Source: Powellomyces hirtus
Taxonomy: Eukaryota > Chytridiomycota > Chytridiomycetes > Spizellomycetales > Powellomycetaceae
Assembly: GCA_025526995.1 (NCBI GenBank)
Contig: JAHLKG010000008.1
Location: 744,001-808,000, forward strand
Direction: 5' to 3'
Length of the DNA: 64,000 nt
Each line of letters begins with the position of its first letter. Within the stretch, counting starts at the first letter, position 1. Below are positions 53,957 to 64,000 of this stretch, one piece after another. Under the pieces are notes generated by a model. The model saw only the letters and a list, made by a program, of their open reading frames with translations, was not told the DNA's origin and did no database searches. A program made the position numbers and the translations under genes.

Positions 53957-56073
53957 ATGCAGGTGTTGCACGGCGCAAGCCGTACACTGAGCGGCCCAAG
54001 AACTAGCCACAGCGGCACTCCTCTATCAGTTACGATCGAGTGTTTCCAGCCAGACGCAGCGTCACCGCTACCAATGCGGGCATTTCGAACACCAGCAGTC
54101 GGTTACTCGCCCGGGTCAACACCGCCAAACTCTTCTCCTCGGCTTACCCGGTCACCGCCTTTCCGGCGTCCGCCACAGCCTTACCATTTCACTTGGGAGC
54201 CGGCCAAACGACCAAGAGACTGCATCAACTCGGGCCCTACCAAGCGACCTTCGCCCCCACCGCCTCCGCAACCGCCCCCTTCCACACTGCCGGACTTGGG
54301 AGAAACGCCAACCAGCTCACCTCCTTCAGAGAGAAGCAACTGGCAGCCTGTCAATTCAGCAACACCGTACAATTTTACCTGGGCCAAGGGCTTGTCCCAA
54401 GTGCCCGTTACCGCACTCGCCATCCTTGTAAAGGTGGCATCCTACGTCATCATCGTCAGCTATTTGGCCGTGACGATATACCTCCTCGTATGCGTTTACG
54501 CCTACACGATACTGACCACCATCCTCAAGCGCTGCCCTCCTCTGATCAAAGCCGGCTTCAGAGGTGCCTGCAGCGCCGCGCAAGTAGCTGTCGATACCAG
54601 CGTTGCCGCTTTCAAAGTTGGACGATTCGTGGCCAACAAGGCCGTCGGGATGTGGGCATGCTATGCGCCTTCATGGTAAGCTTCCCCATCCTTGCTACCG
54701 TTTGTAAAAACGCGTGCGCGTGCTTTGTTGGGGTGCGAACGGTAATTGTTGGTGGGTGCGCAGCACAAGCAAGCATTTTGGTTTTTCACTGCTTGTTGGG
54801 CTGTCTTCTCTTTTCCGTGTATATATTTTCGGTTCATTTTTGTATTTATCCACTGTACATCTGTTCTTGGGTCGAGCGGGATTCCCTTTCCTTCACCCCC
54901 ATTCTACTTTCCCCATTTGTTTTTTGTCTATCATCGTTTTGTCGTTCCGCTGGCTGACGTTTGTCGTGATTTCTGTGTTCTTTTTCAAGGTCGTCGATAC
55001 CGGTCTTTGGTCGCGCAGCTCGGCAGGCCACATCAACCACTCCCCAAGCGGAACCTGATACTCCGACCACAGAAGGTGTAACGACGACAGCCACCCCACC
55101 CCGACAAGCGGACATCGAGCGACTCCGCCGTTCCGCCGAAGCGTGCGCGAGCGTGTTTTCTACGATTCCGCCTACGTGTCATCAAACAGGCTGGAAGGCG
55201 GGCCTGCCCAAGCATTATTACACCTCATCCGAGGACGAGGGCGGCGATAAACCATTCGATTCCACTTGCACTTTGTCGGAAATCGACGACGAGGAGGATG
55301 ATCAGCTTCCGTACCCATCGCCTTCGTCTTCCCCTGTGCGTGGCGATGGTGGCGTTATGGATCTGAAGCTTTCTCCAAAAGACGTGGCTGACTCGGATTC
55401 GGACGGCGGCGAAGCCGATGACGATGACAGCGGCGCTGACGAAGCCCCAGTATGTAGGAGACGTTCCCCATCGCCGCCCGTGCGCGGCGGAGGAGGCATG
55501 AATGTCTCGGGCAGAGGAACCCAGCGTCGTCCGCTTAGCTACGCTGACGTTGTCAAGCTATCGGTCAGAGACAGCGGATTCTACGAGGTCTCATCATTAG
55601 CGTCGGACACGTCCTCAGTATCCTCATCCCCAACCGCCTCGGTAGCTCCACGCAGTGTTCTGGCCTCGCACCAACAGCAAGCCGATCATGTTTTTGACAG
55701 TACCACCACCCTCTACAGCGACGTTGAGGACCACTCAGAGCCTTCGCTTCAGATGCACTACGACCCGGAATTCGAACGCCTTTACAACATCGGCCTCACC
55801 AAGCCAAGACTCAAACACGGCGGCGTACACGTGGAGGCTATTTATGAGCGCTGGAACGGAGGCCGCAATTTCCAGAATACCCTCCGCCCCGACTGTTATG
55901 TCCCGCTCGCCGGCCTAGACAAGCAGACTGGCGTCTTTTGGCGCGCCAACGCGGGATTTGATAAGCAGCTCTACGACGTTGCCAAAGGGTATCGCGATTT
56001 TGCAATGCCGCACGATTGGAACCCGCGCAAACCGCCTGTTCGCATATCGAACTGCAAACTCATGGGTCTATGA
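53957..56073 (+). CDS. two-helix membrane protein with disordered tails, unknown
   Basis: Two exons (53957-54675 and 54990-56073, intron 314 nt) give 600 residues in constant phase. The first 150 residues are Pro/Ser-rich and disordered. Two closely spaced hydrophobic helices follow (about 150-195: VTALAILVKVASYVIIVSY and YLLVCVYAYTILTTIL). The C-terminal half is acidic and Ser-rich (SSEDEGG, DSDGGEADDDDSG) and closes with an ordered segment (HYDPEFERLYNIGL, KQLYDVAKGYRDFAMPHDW). No signal peptide was seen. The family is not recognised; a membrane-anchored adaptor is a guess. Confidence 0.65.
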
Positions 56074-57509
56074 ACCCTTTCAGAGAGAACCGGGGGTCAC
56101 TCTCTCTCTGATCATGCCCTCTCACTTTTGGTGCTTTTTCTATTTCCTCCCACTTTTTGACGACCTCTTCCCCGTTTTTGTTTGCGTCCGTTGGCTGTTT
56201 ATATCCCTTCCCCTTGGAAAAGCTTTTGTGCTTGTTTGTTAGTTGAGTGTTTCCTCAAAACCTGGAAACAAGATTTCGGGATACAAATATGAAATACAGT
56301 CCATATTTAGCAAAAAAGCCACTAAAAGCCACGGCTGAGCACCGCGTCTGCAACTCTCTTACAATCCAATTGTCTGACCACTCTGCTTCTAGTTATCCCT
56401 CCCTCGAGATCACAACCATCCAATTGTACCCTGAGAGCAATGCATCTTTCCTCACACCCTGCGCCGAGGTTGCAGCGCAAAATCCCCGATCATCCCTCTG
56501 TACGTCTTAGTCTTCACCACCCCCCCGATTCCCAAACTGGGACCAACCCATCGCCCAAACTTGTGTCCCGAAACTCGCTCTTTCCCCTTGTCGCGGAGAG
56601 ACACACACCTCCGTATGGCGATAAGGAGTGCGGAGCTTTTTTATGTCTGTAAAGGTCGGGAATTGTGGCGCCGTGAGTGGGATCAAGTTTATCAAGAGCG
56701 GTGAGTAAAGTGCGTGAAAATGGCCGAGAGTGGGTGAGATGAAAACATCATCCTCTCAAGTTCCTCCGCGGAACCACACCGACTTCCTCAACGCCCCACA
56801 AAGGCACCAAAGTTGCATCTCCTTGGGATGGCCTCACCACACCGCCTCCCACACCGTCTTCTACAGGTCGTCTTGGAAAGGGGTGCGCGTTTGGTATCGA
56901 GATGGAGAGGTGGGTTGATTGGTGTTACATCCCCCCCCCCCCCAAAGTGGGTTGATACCCGCGTTTTTGGATCAAGAATTGGGACGGGAGGGGAAGGAAG
57001 GGGGGGGGGGGGGATAACCCAGACTTGCCGATGAGGGGAGATGGAGAAATGCGAGATGAGGCGGGGCAAAGATGGGGGTGGTGGTGGTGGTGGTGCCTTA
57101 CCCCGGGGCGGCGTTCTGCCAACGTCGACAAACGCTTGCTTTATGATGCGAGATTTTACTGTAAGCAGAGGCGCTGGCGACGGGACTCGCCTATCTTTTG
57201 AATTACTTTTTCGCCATCCTGGCTCCGGGAAATGAAACAAAGTTGTATGCCACAGTCTTCTTTACCCGAATTCCATCATTGTGTTCGATCTACAGTTTCA
57301 CATTTGTATTTCCGTCTACTTTTCAACAAACGAGACTGAACAGGTCCCCCTCAACGGTCCCTGATGTGAAGCCTAACGCTAATTGGATCACCCCGCGTAT
57401 ATTCCCACAACAGTTTTCTATGGATGGGGTCTAGCTAGACAGGAAGTTCAGTTTTTTGCCGCAATCTATCGTTTGAAATATTTCTTTTGAACTATGTTTT
57501 TTGGGGTTC
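56074..57509. other. intergenic with G/C homopolymers, nothing recognised
   Basis: About 1.4 kb between convergent genes. It holds a C13 run at 56931, a G run at about 57001 and a (GGT)n tract near 57075. No gene was recognised. Confidence 0.5.
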
Positions 57510-58628
57510 TTAGCGACCGAGGAGGTTCATGGTGGCTTCGTATGCGACAAACGTCGCTGCGTTGACGGGAGCCGCTCGTGCCATGCATGCCCAGAAACCT
57601 ATAGCGCCAGGTATGACGTGTTAGAAAATTCATCTGGCAAAAAAAAAAAAAAAGACCAGCGTGGACAAAGTGACGACACGGGGGGGGGGGGGCAACACAT
57701 ACCTCTATACAAGCCCTTCATACCCTCCTGCGCCAACGTCTTCCTAGCACAATCCACCATGCCCCTATACTGTCTCGTCTCCTTCTCGAACCCATCTGTC
57801 TGCAACTTGCTCTTGACGACATCAATCGGGTACACGCTCAACCACAGGGCATACCCTGCGGTGGCGCCATACGCACACTGTTTCCACAACTCAATCTCAT
57901 TGCGTTTCTTGCCTTCTTCAATCATCGCCCGCTGCATCAGCCACTCGTACGTCGAGAAATAGGAGCCGTACCCAACAAACTCGCGGACGAGCGTCACGCA
58001 TTGGCCCTTGTACAGCGCGGATACACCGTATGCGGAGGCGACTTTGCGCGCGAAATCAAGCGGGCCGGAATACCCGCCGGCGGCGGCGGCCCCGCGGCTT
58101 TGCACTTGCAGCCGGGTGCGGACGTGCTCGATCGGACCCGACAGCACCGAATTCGCGATCCCGGACGCGGCACCCGCGACAAACAGCTGCCCCATCGTCA
58201 AATGCGTCGGCTCGCGCGCCCCGTTCCGCGCATTCATCAGCGTCAGTTCGCGTTTGGCCGTCTCGAGCGCTCCAAACTGGATCGCCACGCACGCACCCAC
58301 CCCAATCAGCGGCGTCAGCGTGCCCTTGTAAAACCCGGCAAACCCTTCATTCTTGAGCGTTTGCTTGACACAATCGCCCATCCCCGAATACGTCGGCTTG
58401 TCCCGTGGTTGCGTCTGCAGGCGCACTTTTACAGTGTCGAACGGCTGGTTTGGAAACGGACCCCAAAGAAAACCCACTTTAGAGAAATGCTGGCTTGCTG
58501 CTAACAAATAAAATCGAATCACGATGGTCGGAACTGACCTGCCCCGTGAGGACTTGCGTCCATCCCGCCACGGTCCCCGCAAACAGCTCCTTGGAGGTCT
58601 TCCAAGCGTCGACATGTTCGTTCGGCAT
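57510..58628 (-). CDS. mitochondrial carrier family protein (carnitine/basic amino-acid carrier type)
   Basis: Three exons (58628-58539, 58444-57703, 57598-57510) give 306 residues in constant phase, the usual size for six-helix mitochondrial carriers. The three PxD/ExxK/R signatures are present: QPFDTVKVRLQTQ, then GPIEHVRTRLQVQ, then YPIDVVKSKLQTD, each closed by an aromatic-Gly loop (GFYKGTLTP, ALYKGQCVT, GLYRG). The overall pattern is closest to the Ymc1/Ort1/carnitine-acylcarnitine branch. It exchanges small metabolites across the inner mitochondrial membrane; the substrate is not determined by what I can see. A G run lies in the second intron. Confidence 0.92.
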
Positions 58629-58911
58629 TGTGGGCTAAGCCGTTGTGGATGGGATGGGAGAAGAGGTGGAGGAGGAAACCGGGGGACACCGACGCATTAT
58701 CCAAAAACATCCATCCACGACAAGCCCCCCCCACGACGCGTCTTGCATCGGTGTGACTGTGGAGATCTTGTATACAAAATAGTTCTGCTCCGATGGTCTT
58801 GTTCCAAAGACTAAGATAAGGCCGGTCAATGTAAAGATGGACTATGTAAAAATACACTATTCTACTTGTACATACAACACATACACTCAGAACCTATGTA
58901 TCCCCATAACC

Positions 58912-60568
58912 CTACAGTTCCTGCAGCGCGATCGCTCCGGCGTCTCCGGCGGCAACCAGCAGGTTTGTTTCCTGGTGAATGTCTATCGAGTTGTAGCCAA
59001 GCGGGTGGGAAGAAGACTGCAATAAAACGAAAAAAACCCAGAATAGTTAATCCCCCATGCGTGGTCGGGGGGCTTTTGCTCAGTCTCGCATACCTGGTAT
59101 CGAAGCAATCCCGATGTTGACTTCCAGTTGTGGCTGAGATCAATGCCCTCGGAACTCCATCTCGCCACGCTATCAATGTCGGGAGGGGAGGAACAGTTGC
59201 TTGGTAAGGCGTCTCGTCACACATTGAGCGCGAAGACGGGATGGCATTGTGACAGAACATACCATATGCTACCGTCTTCAGAGCAGCTGACAATCTTGCC
59301 TGGTGTATCTGGATGGAACTTCACGTCCCAAACTGCAAATCAAGATAGAGGGGGTTGAGTTAGCATATCCTTGATAAATGGGCGCGTGAGAGAAAGTTTA
59401 TATGTCCCCTCACCTTCGCTCGTATGGACATTCAGTCGCTCTACAGCAGCTTCACTCATCTTGCGAAGGTCCCATATTCCAACAATGCCGTTCGCGTCCC
59501 CGGTTGCTATCTTGTCGTGCTGTACATAACAACGAGGTGAGCAACGAAGAAAGCGCGAGTGTTCTTCTTGAGCCCAATTGCGTTGCACAACGTTTACCAA
59601 GGTGGGATGGACTGTCAGGCAGTTGATGAAGGAGGGTGGGTTCTTTTGGCTGTATACCGGATAAGAAAAAATGACCGCACGTCAGAGACATACAACACAC
59701 GAGATGGCATTTCGCAAAGCACGCCTTACTCGCTGAGTCTGAGACCAGGCGCTTCCTGTCTGATGTCGTATATCGTAAGCTGGCCCGACGAACTTGCGGT
59801 TACCTGAATGCGCGCCCCAGCGAGTCAATACCGCAAGTCAAAGCATATCGTTATAATGAGGGCGCCAAACGCACTAGTTCGTTCCCGCCGCGCCATTCCA
59901 ACGCTGTTATCTGACTAGTGTCTCTTCCGATTTCCCGCACCGACTGTCCATTGATTCTGGCAATGACAATCTTTCCATTGTCGCCAGCTAATTGAGTACA
60001 AAAAAAAACATTCATCATATCAATGATAGAGAAGCCAAAAATTGAAACACAAGCAAAGCCACCTACCAATAGCCACCTCAACACCTCTGATATGCAACGC
60101 CCCAACTCCAACACCTTTCCCAAACGGCGCGTATCCACCCACAGATTCTACCCGCCCACCCTCCTCCGCATCCACATTCCCAGCCGCGGGAAGCTTCCAT
60201 ATCCCCACACCGTGAGTCCCACCGGTCAGCACCACGTCCACGCTTGCCCACCCCAATGCCTCGCACACGCCGGGTAATCCCACGGACCCGACCACATCCG
60301 ACCGGTAGTGTTGGGACCCGGCTAAATGGTCTGGCCGCTTCAATCGGTGGAACTGGAGCACATTGGGCGTGTCGTGGATGCTGGCGGCGGTTAATGTCGT
60401 TGGGTTGGGAGCAAAGCGGATCTTTGTAGGATGCGCGGCTGCGCGGAATTCACTGTTGGGTTGGAGGGTTTGCGTGAGTAAGGAGTCCGGTAGAGATATG
60501 GTAGGGGTATGCGACTTGAGTAGAAAGAGTTACCAAAAGCCTAACGAGGCGGTCGTTGTTGCTACCAT
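58912..60568 (-). CDS. NUP43: Nup43-like WD40 nucleoporin
   Basis: Nine exons (60568-60534, 60452-60067, 59987-59875, 59803-59730, 59649-59598, 59519-59414, 59332-59263, 59199-59094, 59016-58912) give 348 residues in constant phase. WD40 blades are visible: GNVLQF-type first blade, TGGTHGVGIWKL, SSGQLTIYDIRQ, ATGDANGIVGIWDLRK and CSEDGSIW. The tail (GYNSIDIHQETNLLVAAGDAGAI) matches the closing blade of Nup43, which belongs to the Y-complex scaffold of the nuclear pore. The blade order and final motif fit Nup43 better than other WD40 proteins, but families of this fold are easily confused. Confidence 0.72.
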
Positions 60569-60846
60569 CTTTATTCTGACGGGATGTTAAAAAGAGATCT
60601 GCTTCTATTAGGTGTCACAAAGAACCTGTCAATGTGATCCAAGCCACGTTCGACGCGCTCTTCACAAGAAACAATCCATAAGCGCTCAGGAGCGACAGAT
60701 ATGTCGTTCATAAAGGTACGCAAGACATGCTATGGAAGTATGAGAGAAGTGGGGAGGCTGCAATGTAAATCAGCTGTAATGTACAAAGTTCGGTATATAC
60801 AATATCTCTAAGGCTGAAGAAGATCTTGTTTGAGGACAGCTCAGCC

Positions 60847-63304
60847 TTACTTTCCAATTTTGAACCATTTTGGCTTCTTGCTTGCCGCCGCAGTCCGGTT
60901 GGTGCTACTGATGCCACCTCCGCTATTGGGCTGATCCCTTTCGTCACCGTACAGCGGCGGTTGAGACTCTTCTCGCTGTAGTCCTGAGTTCGACGACGAT
61001 GATGCAGCTGACGCGCCTCGAACGGGCGGCAACCAAGCGGGTCGTTTTGATGCTGGTGTGGGTACGGAAGGGCTTGCAGGACTGGCCTCACTGGATGTTC
61101 GTGACGGTACCGGCTCCGCCTTCCGATCCCCTGTATCTGGAAACGGTTGGATGCGAGCTCTCCATTCTGGTGCGATCCAGTCAGAGCCGTCAGACGAGAG
61201 GCGATCGTCACCCTCTTTCCATTTGAAGTATACTAAGCATGCAGGTGCAAGACCGGCATCCCAAAAGGACTGCTCGGCGTCCAATATCCGCATCGGTGGT
61301 GTAGTGTACAGTACAAATGACCGGGTCGGCGTTGCGAGGACGGATGCCACTTTCGAGTATAATACCTTGACTATCACAGCGAGCGCGCATTAGCAACAAA
61401 TCTGAGAGAGAATACGAAAACAACAAAGGGAAGAGAATGGCGAGGTGAGAACGAGGGCCCGCGCGCTTTACTCACGTTTATCGCCGCTAAGGAATCCACA
61501 TTGGATCGTGCGATGATCCGCAAATCTCACACGAATCATAGTCTTTGGGTATTTGCTCCGTTTCAGTGCAACTTCACGATCCCGCATTGCCTTTGTCATC
61601 AGGGGCGCGTTGGACCCGGCCGATCCACCATTTCCACCAGATCGCGCCACCAAGACACGTAGCTCAGCAGATGACAGCTCATAGAATGAGTCCGGGAGGG
61701 TAACTGCATCAAATGAATGTTAGCATTTCAGTTTGGCTGTGGGTATTGTACCTTTGAACTGAGTTCTTACTTTGGGGATATGGAGCTCCCTCCGGCGGTG
61801 GGTGGAATATCGCGAGACTCCCAGTATCCATTTCTTCGTCATTCTCCACACTATCCGCTGCTTTATCATTGCCATGGTTGAGCGTGGTTGGCGCAATGGA
61901 TATTCCGTCCACACCGCCAGTGCTACCACCTATTTGAGGGGTGGGGGCCACTGTAGAATCATTGTTCATAGACGCCGGTACCGCGTCAATTGTTCGATGC
62001 TCTTCAAGAGGCAAAGCCGCTTGTGTTGCATCTATATCCATCGGGACGGGCGTCGATTCCGGTTGCTTTTTGCTCGAGGATGCTTCTTCGCGGCTGCCCT
62101 CCGGGAATGCTGACGATTCAGCGGGTACTTTGTCAATGTCCATTGGCGTGTAGTCCAATTCCTCATGCTGATCAGTATATGCGATCTCTGCACCGTTAGT
62201 TGCTAATACCGACACCGATGAATCTGAGCTCTTAAACACCGGACCAGTTGCTGGCTTGGACACCTCTCCTTTCAAGACCACCGAGCCTTTCATTGATACA
62301 GATGACGATGGCCGCTGATCAGCAGTTTCCGATGCCGATGCTGTGATCGCAATAGGCGTCGACAGTAACCCTGGAGGCGTTTCTTGCGCATGCGTTTCTA
62401 CTGCTCCGGCGCTTGATAACGCACTTTCAATGTGAGATGCTGCAGGGTTCGATGGAGCGGAAACAGAATGAGGCTCCACTGGTGTTGTCGAAGCTGGAGC
62501 GCACATTTCAGACAGCTCAGTAGGACGCAGAAGAACCCTTATCACGCCATTTCCAGATGACAAGCCGGCTTTGCGAAGAGTTGTATTCTGGAGCGCTTCG
62601 ACTGTGCTGAACTGATGAGGGGAAAGAAAATGAGCGAGCACGACTAAACTCCTCCTGTGAATGTACTGTGCAGTACCTCTTTGTTCATGAGGACACACAC
62701 AGGCATCATATACACCTCCTTCTTGACCTTCATCATTCCGCGCTCCACAACATCCTTGCGATTCGTCAAGTTCAAAGCCCTGTAAAAGGTAATCCATTCA
62801 ATACAAAGAACTATTGGGCCGGATTCAGGACCTTTCGGTGTTTGCCGTAGGCAGTCGGGCTTGTACTCACGCGTTGCGAGATTCCCAATTCCGCAAGATA
62901 TCCCATAGCAATGTATCAGCGGAAAACTTATCGACCAACCGCTCTCCATCGGGAGTCTGAAGAGCAACGATAACTGGGCCACTTGGGGCGTTCTGCACTG
63001 GTATCAATGTCAATTTGGCACCTTGCGCCAAGTTTGCAAACCGGATGTTGAGACCAAGATCTAGCGTCGTCCGTCCATGTCTAACAAGAAGAAGAGTCCA
63101 AATAAAACAAGCGTCAGCCACACTACTTAAGCATAAGCCAAGCTCCTTCTTTGACATATCATACTTCAGCCCAAAGGCATCAGGACTTCCAAGGGAGAAC
63201 TTCTCGACGGCTTCAATCACGAGTTGCTTCAGAGGCGTTGACGGGGTGGTTTTTATCGTATGGGTGCGCGAGGCGATATGTGGATGTGTTATCGTGACCG
63301 ACAT
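60847..63304 (-). CDS. TUG/ASPL-type UBX-domain protein (p97/Cdc48 cofactor)
   Basis: Six exons (63304-63165, 63080-62871, 62779-62677, 62611-61771, 61703-61476, 61370-60847) give 681 residues in constant phase. N-terminal ubiquitin-like TUG-UBL1 domain (MSVTITHPHIA..., then GRTTLDLGLNIRFANLAQGA), followed by a second ubiquitin-like stretch (GPVIVALQTPDGERLVDKF). A long disordered, Ser/Ala/Pro-rich linker leads to a C-terminal UBX domain (KTMIRVRFADHRTIQCGFL, VLYSKVASVL, FVLYTTPP). TUG/ASPSCR1 (yeast Ubx4) disassembles p97/Cdc48 hexamers and regulates ER and vesicle traffic. Confidence 0.88.
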
Positions 63305-63502
63305 GCTTTTTTCCAGGTTTGCCGACAGGGTGATCTCTACGAAATCTGTCGTTGCTCTGGAAGACTGAAGACCAATCCAGGGAATGACAAACGCGACCGC
63401 ACGTGACGGTAACCGAATAAGCAGTGCTCCGCGCGCCACGATATCCTGTCATTTTTGGGCGCACCACATTTGTCTCTTGATTGCCACCAAAAGAGCATCA
63501 AG

Positions 63503-63973
63503 ATGGCAACTATCAAATCATTGCAAGATCATCGAGATGGAAACAATCAGATTGAGCAACTGGCTCTGGGCGTAAAGCTGATGTCCAGCTTTTTAACTCG
63601 GTTTGGTAAGTTGTGGCTTCGATTCAGTGCCAGCTCATCGGCAAACCTTGTCCGACCTTATATATTCTTAGACAACCACGCCCGCAGCCGAATCAACCGA
63701 ATGAACGAAACTCTGACGCACTTGGAACGCAATGTGCTTGTCCTGCAAGCAAAGCAATCTAGCACGCTGGATCCGCCGGCCGCCCAGCTCCACTCTCAAG
63801 ACGTCACGCCGCGAGACAGTGCGGGTGCTCTGGCGGACTCAGTTGCGTCGCTGAATGACCAGCCAGGACAGGAGTTAGCTGCCGAAACAGCGCAAGATCA
63901 GCAAAATGCAGACGTGGCGCAGGGAGACGGCGTTCCGGTAGATTTGCCTCCAGAGCAAGTTGCAGCCGAATGA
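63503..63973 (+). CDS. BRK1: BRICK1/HSPC300, SCAR/WAVE complex subunit
   Basis: Two exons (63503-63605, 63672-63973) give 134 residues in constant phase. The first 80 match BRK1 along its length: a helix with QIEQLALGVKLMSSFLTRF, then DNHARSRINRMNETLTHLER and VLVLQAKQ. BRK1 is the small coiled-coil subunit that assembles the WAVE complex, which turns on Arp2/3 at the leading edge. The C-terminal 55 residues are an acidic, Gln/Ala-rich extension not usual in the family. The gene supports a chytrid host with actin-driven crawling cells. Confidence 0.85.
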   Translation: MATIKSLQDHRDGNNQIEQLALGVKLMSSFLTRFGKLWLRFSASSSANLVRPYIFLDNHARSRINRMNETLTHLERNVLVLQAKQSSTLDPPAAQLHSQDVTPRDSAGALADSVASLNDQPGQELAAETAQDQQNADVAQGDGVPVDLPPEQVAAE

Positions 63974-64000
63974 GAGCGAATGACACAAACAAACAAGCTG

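Noticed and set aside
1..64000. CRISPR arrays, rRNA genes, bacterial operons
   Set aside because: No regularly spaced direct repeats with unique spacers, no rRNA-like segments and no Shine-Dalgarno-led gene runs were seen.

Overview
The window reads as chytrid-type fungal nuclear DNA into which a complete, 24,956-bp Polinton-like virus (PLV) or virophage-like element has inserted. The fungal reading rests on intron-rich genes (introns about 45-115 nt, GT..AG), a class V myosin with a DIL tail, and a BRICK1/HSPC300 subunit of the SCAR/WAVE complex. WAVE is retained in chytrids and lost in Dikarya. The exon models for nine host genes were built by hand and are phase-consistent throughout. The species cannot be named from the sequence.

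Host, left flank (1-16,241): a partial exon at the edge; a low-complexity basic protein; a frameshifted SGNH/GDSL hydrolase; a multi-exon protein joining a degenerate Ras-like domain to RasGEF_N and RasGEF domains; a kinase-fold protein without the catalytic motifs; a TrmN6-like methyltransferase with CxxCxGxG knuckles; a tRNA-Cys(GCA); a TET/JBP-like dioxygenase-fold protein; and the 3' part of a large gene of unknown function. Host, right flank (41,198-64,000): the 5' part of that same gene; an inverted repeat carrying tRNA fragments; myosin V; Kae1; a two-helix membrane protein; a mitochondrial carrier; a Nup43-like WD40 protein; a TUG/ASPL UBX protein; and BRK1.

Element (16,242-41,197): flanked by a 5-bp target-site duplication (TCGGA), with TG...CA ends and terminal inverted repeats of about 1.6 kb that are almost identical. 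Each outermost end is a perfect 52-bp palindrome. Removing the element plus one TSD copy restores the reading frame of the host gene. Inside are intronless, densely packed genes: a tyrosine recombinase and a DDE (RVE) integrase with chromodomain; an FtsK/HerA-type packaging ATPase; candidate minor and major capsid proteins; a TVpol-like polymerase and an SF3 helicase in two frames; a very large adenovirus-like fibre gene (shaft repeats, discoidin-like domains, C1q-like head) interrupted by one in-frame TAA; and accessory genes including a response-regulator receiver protein and a RING-finger protein. No maturation protease was recognised. A family of about 155-bp inverted-repeat units occurs in both TIRs and in two internal intergenic regions.

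Together the genes form a virus-like programme: integration (two recombinases), replication (polymerase plus helicase), packaging (ATPase), a double-jelly-roll-type capsid with an elaborate fibre, and proteins that could act on host signalling or ubiquitin. The near-identical TIRs and exact TSD suggest a recent insertion. The two breaks (TAA in the fibre, +1 shift in the polymerase) are early decay, recoding, or assembly errors.
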